The position numbers and the translations under genes were made by a program. Of a stretch of 64,000 nucleotides of DNA, positions 54,784 through 63,680 are shown piece after piece (within the stretch, counting starts at the first letter, position 1; each line of letters opens with the position of its first letter). Source of the stretch: an uncultured bacterium. GTDB lineage: Bacteria > Cyanobacteriota > Vampirovibrionia > Gastranaerophilales > Gastranaerophilaceae. The notes beneath the pieces were generated by a model. The model saw only the letters and a program-made list of their open reading frames with translations, was not told where the DNA came from and ran no database searches. The stretch spans positions 26,612 through 90,611 of the forward strand of contig CASFPN010000043.1 of the NCBI GenBank assembly GCA_949296425.1, in the 5' to 3' direction.

Positions 54784-57700
54784 ATGTCAGGTGATATAAA
54801 TAGTAATACTTCGAAAAAGATTGATAACTACGCAAAGTCGCATATTGATGAACTGCGTAGTCAAGAGTTTATCAGCAAACGCGATATAACTAAATATGAT
54901 ATTGCAAAAGAGATGCTCTCAAAAGGTTTGTTGAACGAGGAGGAATTTTATTTATGGAATGATACTCAGGAAGGCAGAGATTCTTTTTCAATATCATCGC
55001 AATCAATATTTACCTGTACAAGTAATACATTTGATAACGGTTCATATTTGGATAATCTTGCGATGACTATTAATAAAGGAGATGTTTTTGAATCGTCCAA
55101 GCCTAAAACACGCCGGCAAGGTGACAGGGGAAAAGATACAAGAGTATATTCTGCAGATATTCTTTCTCAATTAGCAGAAAAAGCTCAGGAAATGCTGAAA
55201 CAATATCATAACAGTATCGGTTATGTTTCTTTTGACTCTGTAGATCCAGGGATTAAGGTTATAGGTGATTTAACTTGGGATGCGCTAACAGACCGAAACG
55301 ATTATGTAACAGTTTTTGAGAATGAAGAAGCTATTGAAAACGAGTTAATAACGTTAGCTCAGTTAAAAAATTTAGCTGGTAATCCTGAAAAATTCAATAC
55401 AAAATTTAAAGAATTTTACGGAATAGATTATGATGAGGCCGCATTTGAACGATTAACAAATGCTGATGCAAAATTAAAAATTTTAAATTCATACGAATAT
55501 TTATCAAATCAGCTCTCAGACCAAATAAACAGATTGGATGATATTGACCCGCAAGCATTGCAAACAGCTGCAATTGCTTTTGTTTCTCCGTTGTTTGGAA
55601 ATGACATGAATATGGCTGGCCGGTTCGTTAAAAATTTAAAAACACAATCAAAAAACGATATTGAATTTAAACAAAAATTAAAAGATACATTAAGCAGTGC
55701 TTCGGCAAATATTACAATTGCTATGAGTTCAATGAACAGAGAAGAAATAGAAGCTGACTACAAATCTGCCTATAAGGATGCAATGGGAGATTATAAGTCA
55801 GATGATGTTTGTGAAAATTATATTGCCAATTCAAAAATGTCTGCTTCAGTTATAGAAATAGGAACAATAATTGCAGGTACTTTTATTTTCGGGACTTCCG
55901 GCACTGTGGCTAATTTGACAAATCGTGCAGTGGCTGCTTTCGGCCCTAAATTAGGACCTCAAATAATGAAAGCCGGAATGACTCTTACGACTGCGAGCTT
56001 GCCTGCTGTTGAAACTACGGTCGGGGAACTCACACGTCCAACGATAATTACAGAGGGGTTTACAGAAGGTTGGAGTGATAAGGCTTGGGAAGAACTTAAA
56101 AACGGTATGATGTATGGTGCTTTTGGCGCTTATGTTTCCGGGCCTCTAGGCAACTTGGTCTCAAAAGTTCTGTCCAAGAATCCTCAGTTATTTACGCAAA
56201 TATTAGCTAACTCGAAATTTTCGATAGCAGGGACAGCTGTTGAGACGTCTGCTGATGTTTTATTTGACAGAATAACAAGTGATTTGAGCTTTAAAGAATC
56301 TTTGGCGCAAAACGGAATAATGAATTTCGGTATGATGTTTGCCGGAGCGCGAATTCATTCTTCTGCAGGTAAGGGCGGGCAAATACCGGATGTTGATATC
56401 TCCGATGTTAAAATTGAAAAGATGCGTGACGGCAGTTATAATTTAAAAGCAAACGGACAGGTTTTTTATAAGGCAAAAAATGACAATGAACTGGCTGTAG
56501 CTGTTTTGGCTCTCGGCGGTCGTCAGGAAGCAAAATTGAATGGCGAAGAAAACACCGGCATAGATGTTTATTCCGCTATCTCAACTAATCCTGCGGAAAA
56601 TATTACACCAAGACTTGTGGAACAAGTATACATGAATGAATATAAAGACGAAGGCATGCGCCTGAATACACCCGAAAAACTTGAGGCAGAATTAAAAGAT
56701 GCGGATCCTCATGCTGAAAATGTTGAAGCATTATCTATTGTAGCAAGCGGAAAGTCAAAAGAGATTATGTCTCAAAGATACAGTGAAATGGCTAAAATTT
56801 TGGATGAAATTCATGTAAATTATGCAAATGAGATTAAACAGCTTGAAAAACAATACGGGAGAAAACCGCAGCAGTTTGCAGAACATTTTATGAGTTTTCT
56901 GGCTGATAAAATGGGGGTCAGCGGATGTGAACCGGATATTGTTTTTAAGGAAATTAAAGAAGGTGATGGAAATTACAACTGGTCGACCGGACAACTTTGT
57001 ATTTCAGATAAGATAAGGGATTGTAATGGTATTAAGACAATGATTGCACATGAGTTTATACATACTTTGCAATTTGAGAATATTTTATCTGCTTACGGAA
57101 AACAAGGTGTTGTTGAAATATATATGAAACATAATAACGGTAAGTTGATAGAAAGTTTGACTAAAAAATATGTAAAAGATGAATATGGTTTTAATATTGA
57201 AGAATTAGGACTTACAAACGATGAACTGTCAATACTTCAGCAACAGGTCGCAGAAGCACATGCGGATAACTGTCTTTCAAGTGATGCTAATCTAAGACTG
57301 CTAAATTATGCTCAGGAGCATCCCGCACAACAAGGCAGTTTGAATTCTTATATGGCAAGACTGCAGCTTGATAATTTAATTAAGCTTGAGGAATTTGATA
57401 CTGAAGCTTATTTCAGATCTACAATCGAATCGGAAGCGTATTTCCTCGGCAACGGTCAGATTAACGGCAGAAAGCGGAATATAGGTCGTTTTGAACAGAA
57501 TGTATCAGGTCATAATGAAGTTGAATCCAATATAACAATTCCCATGGGAAAATTGGAAAATGATAGTCCGGGGCTTGCCGTAAAATTGAAAAATGCATTC
57601 AAAAAACAAAAATTTTTACTTAATCATATAACAAAAGGTGATACGTGTAATAAAGTTCAACGAAAATTTATTGATGATGTGCTTGCAGAAAATCCGGATA

Positions 57701-59865
57701 TTAATTTAAATTATGTAAATAAGCTTTTATCCTTATTAGATAGTGATGTAATCTTGGGTAAAAAATTCGCTATGTCTCCTGAGTTATATAATGCAGCTGT
57801 GTCTTTAGCTGCAAAATCTTCTAATAATTGTTCTGAATACATGTTTAATGAGCTTTTGAATACGGCTAAATTTTCAGAAAATATGGATGAGTTTAAATTG
57901 TTTATTTCAAAACTTGCTGACTCAAATCTTTCAGATATACAGATTTCTGCACTTATATGTAAGCAGGAAATGTCCCCGGAAAAATACCCGGTTCACTTTG
58001 TAAATGACTTTATTGATAAATTTGAACAAATGCATTTGTGGAATACAATTTCTGATATAATTCCGGAATTATCCAAGCTAAAACCCGAACAGCTTTATAA
58101 TATTGCAGATATTATTATCTCCTCTAAAAAGCCTTTTTATCTTAATGAACAGCTTATTGATGTCAAGAAAAATATGTTAACAACGATAGAATCACTTCCG
58201 CAAGATATAAGGGAAACCTTTATAAAACACGGTATCAAACTTGATGATTTAGAAGCAAAGTTAAAAGTTCAGACAAAAGTAAAAGGTTATGATATTAAAA
58301 CGGAGCGTGAATCTCAAAGCCGCTTTTTAAAAAGTATAATAGCAAACAACAACAGCAAAGCGGAAGATATATTGTCCGGAGATTTAATGGCAGATTTTAT
58401 AAAGCAAAATCAAAAAGGCCTTCCGTTAGAATACTCAAGAAAGGAATTTGTACAGGATTTAAATAATCTTATTGAACAGCTTCCGGCACAGGAAAGACAG
58501 AAAGTCTTAAGCGATTTAAACATAACTTTGTCAGCAGACGATTTTAACGGTTTTATAAATCCAATTAATTTGAACGAAAATAATTTCAGTAGTAATTCAA
58601 AAGATATTATAAACGGAATTAAGAATACGGCAGTGAAATTTGTATTTAAAAACGGTGTACAAACTTCAAATCCCGAATTCAAGGCAGTTTTAGATGATTT
58701 AATTCAAGGCTTTCCTGAATTTATGTCAATAGTCGGAAAACAAAACGGGGATCAAAGTAATACTCTTGATATTCATACACTGGAAGTATTGCATGATGTT
58801 ATTTTAAATCCCGAATATAAAGGTCTTTCCGATAAAGATAAAACAGTGTTAAAATTTGCGGTTCTTATGCATGATTTTGGAAAGCGTGCAGGTATACATG
58901 ACAACGGGGCTCATGCTTCTAATTCTGCCGTATTTGCCAATAGTATTCTCGATAAATTTAAATTACCTGCAGACATAAAAGAACGTATTGTTAACTTAGT
59001 CAGACATCATCACTTTAGTCAATTTTCCCCGGAGGATTTTAATAGATTTTTCCGGACAAAAGAAGATGAGGTAATTGCAAAAATTATGGCGCAGGCTGAT
59101 TATAAGTCATCAGTCGGAGGAGAACTCGACGTGTCAAAATTCCAAACAACGTGGCAGCAGTGGGGAACACCGGTTGTAAATCCTGTAAACCCTCAAAAAT
59201 ATTTTCCTAAAGCCAAATTTAATATTGACGGTAAAATTGTTGAAGTGCCTGTTCTCAACTTAAATGATTTAAAAGCGGGTGCGGATATGGGTATATACGG
59301 CTATGAAAAAGGTACAAAAGTAGATGATATAGTTGTGCAGGTTCATAATACCAAGTCAGCAAGTAATTTGGAAAATATTTTTCAAATGTATGAAGACCCA
59401 AATAATGACTACGTTTTATCTACATCTATAAAAGCAATAAACCGTACAAATAATGGATATGGCAAATATGGTGTAACATTACGGACTCAGCCAATGAACA
59501 GAGGCGGCGGAGGACTGAATGACCTTTCGAATGTAAGATGGTTTCGCAAAACAATAGGAGATTTTTTTGCAGAACAGGAGCAGCATAGCGTTTCTTTTGA
59601 ACGAGGACGGTTTTACGATAACTATTTTAATACTATACAATATCCTTCGCAAATAAAAGATCCTGCTCTCCGTGAAAAATTCCATAAATACCAGCAAGAG
59701 TTCAAACCAAATGGCTCTGGAATTAATGAATTATTTGCATTAAGACCCCGGGTAGGGGAAATACTTGTACATATGGATATAAGCACTCAAGAAATTCCTG
59801 TTGAGATTGTAAAACTTGCAGAGAAATATGGAGTTCCGATAATTGTAACAGGTTCTGAGAGATAA
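54784..59865 (+). CDS. Giant multidomain protein with metallopeptidase (HEFIH) and HD-hydrolase motifs (1693 aa)
   Basis: The longest product of the window. Residues 1-340 are charged and helical. Residues ~350-400 and ~440-470 are glycine-rich and hydrophobic and could enter a membrane. A zinc site HEFIH (756-760), inside 'TMIAHEFIHTLQF', has a likely third ligand in 'AEAHAD' (E824). Residues ~960-1300 are helical. An HD domain follows: H1331, H1363-D1364 ('LMHDFGKRAG'), a His in 'DNGAHASNS' and 'RHHHF'. A ~250-residue C-terminal region is unknown. There is no signal peptide. The combination suggests a secreted or surface effector or toxin-like protein, but this is inference. 'AGGAAC' stands before the ATG. 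Confidence 0.75.
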   Translation: MSGDINSNTSKKIDNYAKSHIDELRSQEFISKRDITKYDIAKEMLSKGLLNEEEFYLWNDTQEGRDSFSISSQSIFTCTSNTFDNGSYLDNLAMTINKGDVFESSKPKTRRQGDRGKDTRVYSADILSQLAEKAQEMLKQYHNSIGYVSFDSVDPGIKVIGDLTWDALTDRNDYVTVFENEEAIENELITLAQLKNLAGNPEKFNTKFKEFYGIDYDEAAFERLTNADAKLKILNSYEYLSNQLSDQINRLDDIDPQALQTAAIAFVSPLFGNDMNMAGRFVKNLKTQSKNDIEFKQKLKDTLSSASANITIAMSSMNREEIEADYKSAYKDAMGDYKSDDVCENYIANSKMSASVIEIGTIIAGTFIFGTSGTVANLTNRAVAAFGPKLGPQIMKAGMTLTTASLPAVETTVGELTRPTIITEGFTEGWSDKAWEELKNGMMYGAFGAYVSGPLGNLVSKVLSKNPQLFTQILANSKFSIAGTAVETSADVLFDRITSDLSFKESLAQNGIMNFGMMFAGARIHSSAGKGGQIPDVDISDVKIEKMRDGSYNLKANGQVFYKAKNDNELAVAVLALGGRQEAKLNGEENTGIDVYSAISTNPAENITPRLVEQVYMNEYKDEGMRLNTPEKLEAELKDADPHAENVEALSIVASGKSKEIMSQRYSEMAKILDEIHVNYANEIKQLEKQYGRKPQQFAEHFMSFLADKMGVSGCEPDIVFKEIKEGDGNYNWSTGQLCISDKIRDCNGIKTMIAHEFIHTLQFENILSAYGKQGVVEIYMKHNNGKLIESLTKKYVKDEYGFNIEELGLTNDELSILQQQVAEAHADNCLSSDANLRLLNYAQEHPAQQGSLNSYMARLQLDNLIKLEEFDTEAYFRSTIESEAYFLGNGQINGRKRNIGRFEQNVSGHNEVESNITIPMGKLENDSPGLAVKLKNAFKKQKFLLNHITKGDTCNKVQRKFIDDVLAENPDINLNYVNKLLSLLDSDVILGKKFAMSPELYNAAVSLAAKSSNNCSEYMFNELLNTAKFSENMDEFKLFISKLADSNLSDIQISALICKQEMSPEKYPVHFVNDFIDKFEQMHLWNTISDIIPELSKLKPEQLYNIADIIISSKKPFYLNEQLIDVKKNMLTTIESLPQDIRETFIKHGIKLDDLEAKLKVQTKVKGYDIKTERESQSRFLKSIIANNNSKAEDILSGDLMADFIKQNQKGLPLEYSRKEFVQDLNNLIEQLPAQERQKVLSDLNITLSADDFNGFINPINLNENNFSSNSKDIINGIKNTAVKFVFKNGVQTSNPEFKAVLDDLIQGFPEFMSIVGKQNGDQSNTLDIHTLEVLHDVILNPEYKGLSDKDKTVLKFAVLMHDFGKRAGIHDNGAHASNSAVFANSILDKFKLPADIKERIVNLVRHHHFSQFSPEDFNRFFRTKEDEVIAKIMAQADYKSSVGGELDVSKFQTTWQQWGTPVVNPVNPQKYFPKAKFNIDGKIVEVPVLNLNDLKAGADMGIYGYEKGTKVDDIVVQVHNTKSASNLENIFQMYEDPNNDYVLSTSIKAINRTNNGYGKYGVTLRTQPMNRGGGGLNDLSNVRWFRKTIGDFFAEQEQHSVSFERGRFYDNYFNTIQYPSQIKDPALREKFHKYQQEFKPNGSGINELFALRPRVGEILVHMDISTQEIPVEIVKLAEKYGVPIIVTGSER

Positions 59866-59939
59866 AACGCAAAATTTCGGATGTTTTTTATTAATATATA
59901 TTCACACATTATTTGCTTTTGAAAGTTTTTGGTTGTACA

Positions 59940-60036
59940 CTGTTGCTTAATGGATTTGCCGGGTCGGAATTAAAAACCTTACCGGCAGGATTGACGGTGA
60001 TATGGTTCGCCGGATCCGAAATACAAATTAAGGAGA
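59940..60036 (+). promoter_or_regulatory. Possible structured leader of metK
   Basis: GC-richer than its surroundings. TGCCGG (near 59957) can pair with CCGGCA (near 59981), and GGAT...CGG with CCGGATCC further on. The blocks GCCGGGTCGGAA and GCCGGATCCGAA form an imperfect direct repeat. It matches no SAM riboswitch class that I can recognise. The ribosome site AAGGAG lies at the 3' end. Confidence 0.35.
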
Positions 60037-60042
60037 TAAAAA

Positions 60043-61317
60043 ATGACACCAAGAAACTTTTTATTTACTTCCGAATCAGTTACGGAAGGACACCCCGACA
60101 AAGTATGCGACCAGATTTCGGATGCGATTTTGGACGAGTTTTTGACAAAGTACCCCCGGGCGCGTGTAGCAGCTGAAACTACAGTAACTACAGGCATGGC
60201 GCTTGTTTGCGGCGAAATTACTGCTGATTGTTACGTTGATATCCCGTCAGTAGTTCGTAATACTATCAAAAATATAGGTTATTCCGGCGCTTCCGGCGGT
60301 GGATTTGATGCTGATACATGCGCAGTTTTAACAAGTATTGATGAACAGTCTTGTGATATCGCAGGCGGTGTAAACAAAGCTTTTGAAACAAGAAATGATA
60401 ATGCTGATACTTCAGTTTCAGAAACTGAAAATATCGGAGCCGGCGATCAGGGAATTATGTTCGGTTACGCTTGTAACGAAACCCCGGAATTGATGCCTTT
60501 GCCTATCAGTTTAGCTCATAAATTATCCCACAGACTTGCTCAGGTGAGAAAACAGGGTATTTTAAATTATCTTAGACCTGACGGCAAATCTCAGGTTACT
60601 GTTGAATATGTTGACGGCAAACCTGCAAGAATTCACACAATATTAATTTCTACGCAGCACGATCCTGAAATTAACGGTGTTTGCGATAATGCAAAAGTTC
60701 AGGAAATTATCAAAAGAGATATTACAGCTTATGTAATTGATGAGGTTTTTGCTCACGAAGCAATTAAAATTGACAGTGAAACCAAAATCCTTGTTAACCC
60801 GTCAGGTAGATTTGTTGTGGGCGGGCCTCAAGGCGATGCCGGTTTGACAGGCCGTAAAATTATTGTTGATACATACGGCGGTTATTCAAGACACGGCGGC
60901 GGAGCTTTTTCGGGGAAAGATCCCACAAAAGTAGACAGATCTGCTGCTTATGCCGCAAGATGGGTTGCTAAAAATATTGTTGCTTCCGGTTTGGCTGAAA
61001 AATGTGAAATTGAACTTGCTTATGCAATCGGTGTTGCAGAACCTGTTTCAATTATGGTTGATACATTCGGTACAGGTAAAATTTCTGATGATGAAATTTC
61101 AAAATTAGTATATAAATATTTTGATTTAAGACCTGCCGCAATCATCAATCAGTTTGATCTCCGTGGTTTGCCGGCTAAAAACGGCGGTAAATTCTATCAA
61201 TTATTGGCTGCTTACGGTCATATGGGCAGAACTGATATTGATGTTCCGTGGGAAAAAACAGAAAAGGCAGATATTTTGAAATCTGCAGTTTACGGCTGCT
61301 GTTCCTGCTCTAAATAA
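60043..61317 (+). CDS. metK: S-adenosylmethionine synthetase
   Basis: 424 residues after AAGGAG. Motifs: '[22 protein letters not shown]' (N-terminal ATP/Met site, shown in part), '[12 protein letters not shown]' near residue 138, and '[22 protein letters not shown]' near 290. It makes SAM from methionine and ATP, and is needed by the many radical SAM and methyltransferase enzymes seen in the window. A slightly longer chain than E. coli MetK, ending CSCSK. It is monocistronic with a terminator. Confidence 0.97.
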   Translation: MTPRNFLFTSESVTEGHPDKVCDQISDAILDEFLTKYPRARVAAETTVTTGMALVCGEITADCYVDIPSVVRNTIKNIGYSGASGGGFDADTCAVLTSIDEQSCDIAGGVNKAFETRNDNADTSVSETENIGAGDQGIMFGYACNETPELMPLPISLAHKLSHRLAQVRKQGILNYLRPDGKSQVTVEYVDGKPARIHTILISTQHDPEINGVCDNAKVQEIIKRDITAYVIDEVFAHEAIKIDSETKILVNPSGRFVVGGPQGDAGLTGRKIIVDTYGGYSRHGGGAFSGKDPTKVDRSAAYAARWVAKNIVASGLAEKCEIELAYAIGVAEPVSIMVDTFGTGKISDDEISKLVYKYFDLRPAAIINQFDLRGLPAKNGGKFYQLLAAYGHMGRTDIDVPWEKTEKADILKSAVYGCCSCSK

Positions 61318-61334
61318 GATTATTATATTAAAAA

Positions 61335-61372
61335 AGATACCGGCTGACTTAAATAGTTTGCCGGTATTTTTT
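61335..61372 (+). terminator. Terminator of metK
   Basis: GATACCGGC / GCCGGTAT stem with a 15-base loop and TTTTTT, about 18 bases after the stop. Confidence 0.8.
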
Positions 61373-61435
61373 ATCCGCAAAAAAATTTTTGTTTGTTTTT
61401 TATAATCATGTATAAATTTAACAAGGAGAAAATTC

Positions 61436-62071
61436 ATGCTACCAGTTTTACCTCAAATTACCCCGAAAAATGTTATGGCTAATCCTCAGACAAGTTTTGT
61501 GCCTAACAGGTATATACCTGTTCTTATGTCTAATGTTGCTCTTCATCCGCAGGCAAGCGTGATTGGAAATGTCATAATCGGACGGGATGTTAATATTGCA
61601 CCTTTTGCTTCTGTCAGAGGGGATGAAGGTACTCCTATTTATATCGGTTCCGGATCAAATATTCAGGACGGAGTTGTAATCCACGGGCTTAAACAGGGGC
61701 GTGTAAAACAAGACGGACAGGAATATTCAGTGTATGTCGGCAAAGACGTTAGTCTGGCTCATCAATCACAGGTTCACGGACCTGCCAAAATCGGCGATAA
61801 TGTATTTGTCGGAATGCAGGCTTTTGTTTATAAATCGGAAATCGGAAATAATGTTGTAATTGAACCGGCAGCGAAAGTTATTGGCGTTAAAGTAGCCGAT
61901 AACAGGTATATTCCTGCAGGGGAAATTGTTAAAACTCAGGAACAGGCTGACAAATTGCCTGTAATTACTCCGGAATACGCCAACAAAGATATGAACCATG
62001 AAGTTGTTGAAGTTAATAAAGAATTGGCTTATTCTTATCCGGCAAATTATTACATGTCAAATTTTGTTTAG
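61436..62071 (+). CDS. Gamma-class carbonic anhydrase (CcmM N-domain-like)
   Basis: 211 residues after AAGGAG. Hexapeptide repeats form a left-handed beta helix ('SVIGNVIIGRDVNIAPFASVRGDEGTP...'). The zinc ligands of the Cam/CcmM type are present: H83 in 'VVIHGL', H109 and H114 in 'LAHQSQVHGPA', and R/D in 'VRGDEG' with Gln/Asp in 'NIQDG'. In cyanobacteria this domain begins CcmM, followed by RbcS-like repeats; here those are absent, so the protein resembles stand-alone Cam. Activity is likely but not certain. The N-terminus lacks a signal peptide. Confidence 0.82.
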   Translation: MLPVLPQITPKNVMANPQTSFVPNRYIPVLMSNVALHPQASVIGNVIIGRDVNIAPFASVRGDEGTPIYIGSGSNIQDGVVIHGLKQGRVKQDGQEYSVYVGKDVSLAHQSQVHGPAKIGDNVFVGMQAFVYKSEIGNNVVIEPAAKVIGVKVADNRYIPAGEIVKTQEQADKLPVITPEYANKDMNHEVVEVNKELAYSYPANYYMSNFV

Positions 62072-62161
62072 AAAAATAAAAATTTTAAGAATTTTTGGCA
62101 AAATTTTTTATTTTTAATATTTTATAAATTCGCAATATATTATATATTTTAAGGAGGCAAA

Positions 62162-62530
62162 ATGATTAATAAATTAAATTCTGATTTAGCTTTTACATCA
62201 AAAGTTAACATTATCTATAATGCTGATAAGCATTTTAAAGATTTATATACATCTAAGGCGGCTGCAGAAGCTGTTAAAGAATTGGAAAATAATGGTATAG
62301 ATGATGTGGTAACAATAATTCCTGAATTTGTACATGATATGTGTTCAAGAATTCCTGCATTTTTACTAAGAGTTGTGGACAAGCACAACGGTTATTCAAG
62401 TATAAAAGAAGCAAGCAGTCTGGGTGCTCATCCTTCACAAATTGTAAATACTTATAAACAGGCAAAGTATAACAATTCTTTTGCGTATCGTTTGGACGAT
62501 AATACACCTGTTTTGGATAATATAATATAA
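62162..62530 (+). CDS. small protein with N-terminal 'LAFTS' motif (122 aa, unknown)
   Basis: AAGGAGG stands just before the ATG. The protein starts MINKLNSDLAFTSKVN, again the short 'xxF-T-S/G' leader. The remainder is a mixed alpha/beta chain ('AAAEAVKELENNGIDDVVTIIP') with no recognised motif. Its stop is four bases from that of the convergent YibE/F gene. Confidence 0.65.
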   Translation: MINKLNSDLAFTSKVNIIYNADKHFKDLYTSKAAAEAVKELENNGIDDVVTIIPEFVHDMCSRIPAFLLRVVDKHNGYSSIKEASSLGAHPSQIVNTYKQAKYNNSFAYRLDDNTPVLDNII

Positions 62531-62534
62531 ATTT

Positions 62535-63680
62535 CTAATTAATTTCAATTTTATCAAAATGGAAACCGCCATCTTGTTTGTCTTTACTTTTTTTGATTAA
62601 AAAAGCGGCAATGATTGCTGTTATCGGTACGCAAACAAGGATTGCTATGCTGCCAGTCAGTGCAGATAAAATTTCTGTTGCAACCTGATTGAGGTTAAAA
62701 AATTTATTCATGTCAATATTACTGGATAAAAGAACTAGCGGCAATGAACTCCCTAGATATACAAGGATTAAAGTATTTGACATTGTGCCTATTATGTCGC
62801 GTCCGACATTCATTCCCGATTTAAAAAGCTGTTTTATTGAAAGATTTTTGTCTGTTTCGTAAATTTCGTTAATAGTACTTGCAATTGAAACAGAAGTATC
62901 CATCAAAGCTCCGAGCGCAGCTATTACCATTGATGCTGAGAGGATTCCTGTAAAATTTAAGTCAGGTCTTGCTGTATATAAAAACATTGGTTCTTCGCCG
63001 GCAAAGCCAGTTAAATGTGCTAAATATATTGCAAGCATTGATATTGCACCGGCGAAAATAAGGCTGCTGCTTGTGCCGATAATTGCCGAGGAACTTTTTG
63101 GGTTAAATCCGCCGACAAGATATATTGTTATTATTGTTGATAAAATTCCGACAAGAACTGATGATGCAATCGGACAAAAACCGTTCAATACCATCGGCAT
63201 GAGCATAAAAAATATTAAAGCAACGGTTGAAACTATTGAGATAATACTTGTAATTCCTTTTTTATGCCCTATTAAAAGAAGCATTGCAAAAAATATTGCA
63301 CCAAATATTAATAATTGATTATCTCTTTTTACATCGGCGATAAAAAAATCTACATCATCAGGCGTGGAAATTGTATCAGAAACCGGTTCCACATGCAGAA
63401 CAACTTTGTCACCTTTATTGAGATTAATATCATAGGCCGGATTCCCGGTGAGCATATTTTCAACAATTCTTTCTGTTCCTTTAAAATTTCCGGTCAGCAC
63501 CTTTATTGTCACAAGCTGTTTAGTTGCTGTTTGTTCTTCTTGATTAAGTTCTATTGTATCTTCGTATTTTATATTTTCGACAATACCTGTTACAGATGGC
63601 AGAACAAGGCTGTTGTCATCCGCAAATACCGGAAATAAAATTCCCGTGAGTAAAAAGAAAACAGTGAGTAATTTTTTCAT
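62535..63680 (-). CDS. YibE/F-family membrane protein
   Basis: 381 residues. Signal peptide MKKLLTVFFLLTGILFPVFA, an exported beta domain (~residues 25-125), then seven or eight membrane helices containing 'GALMDTSVSIASTINEI' (near residue 262), the diagnostic YibE/F sequence. Function unknown. TAGGAG precedes the ATG. It is convergent with the small gene at 62162. Confidence 0.9.
   Translation of the reverse strand: MKKLLTVFFLLTGILFPVFADDNSLVLPSVTGIVENIKYEDTIELNQEEQTATKQLVTIKVLTGNFKGTERIVENMLTGNPAYDINLNKGDKVVLHVEPVSDTISTPDDVDFFIADVKRDNQLLIFGAIFFAMLLLIGHKKGITSIISIVSTVALIFFMLMPMVLNGFCPIASSVLVGILSTIITIYLVGGFNPKSSSAIIGTSSSLIFAGAISMLAIYLAHLTGFAGEEPMFLYTARPDLNFTGILSASMVIAALGALMDTSVSIASTINEIYETDKNLSIKQLFKSGMNVGRDIIGTMSNTLILVYLGSSLPLVLLSSNIDMNKFFNLNQVATEILSALTGSIAILVCVPITAIIAAFLIKKSKDKQDGGFHFDKIEIN

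Noticed and set aside
59940..60042. Known SAM-I, SAM-II or SMK-box riboswitch
   Set aside because: None of the core sequences could be found, and nothing pairs with the AAGGAG; kept only as an uncharacterised possibility.
59913..60176. 87-codon ORF overlapping the metK start
   Set aside because: Runs through the metK leader and into metK in another frame; the repeated 'FAGSE' comes from the DNA repeat, which is better explained as RNA structure.
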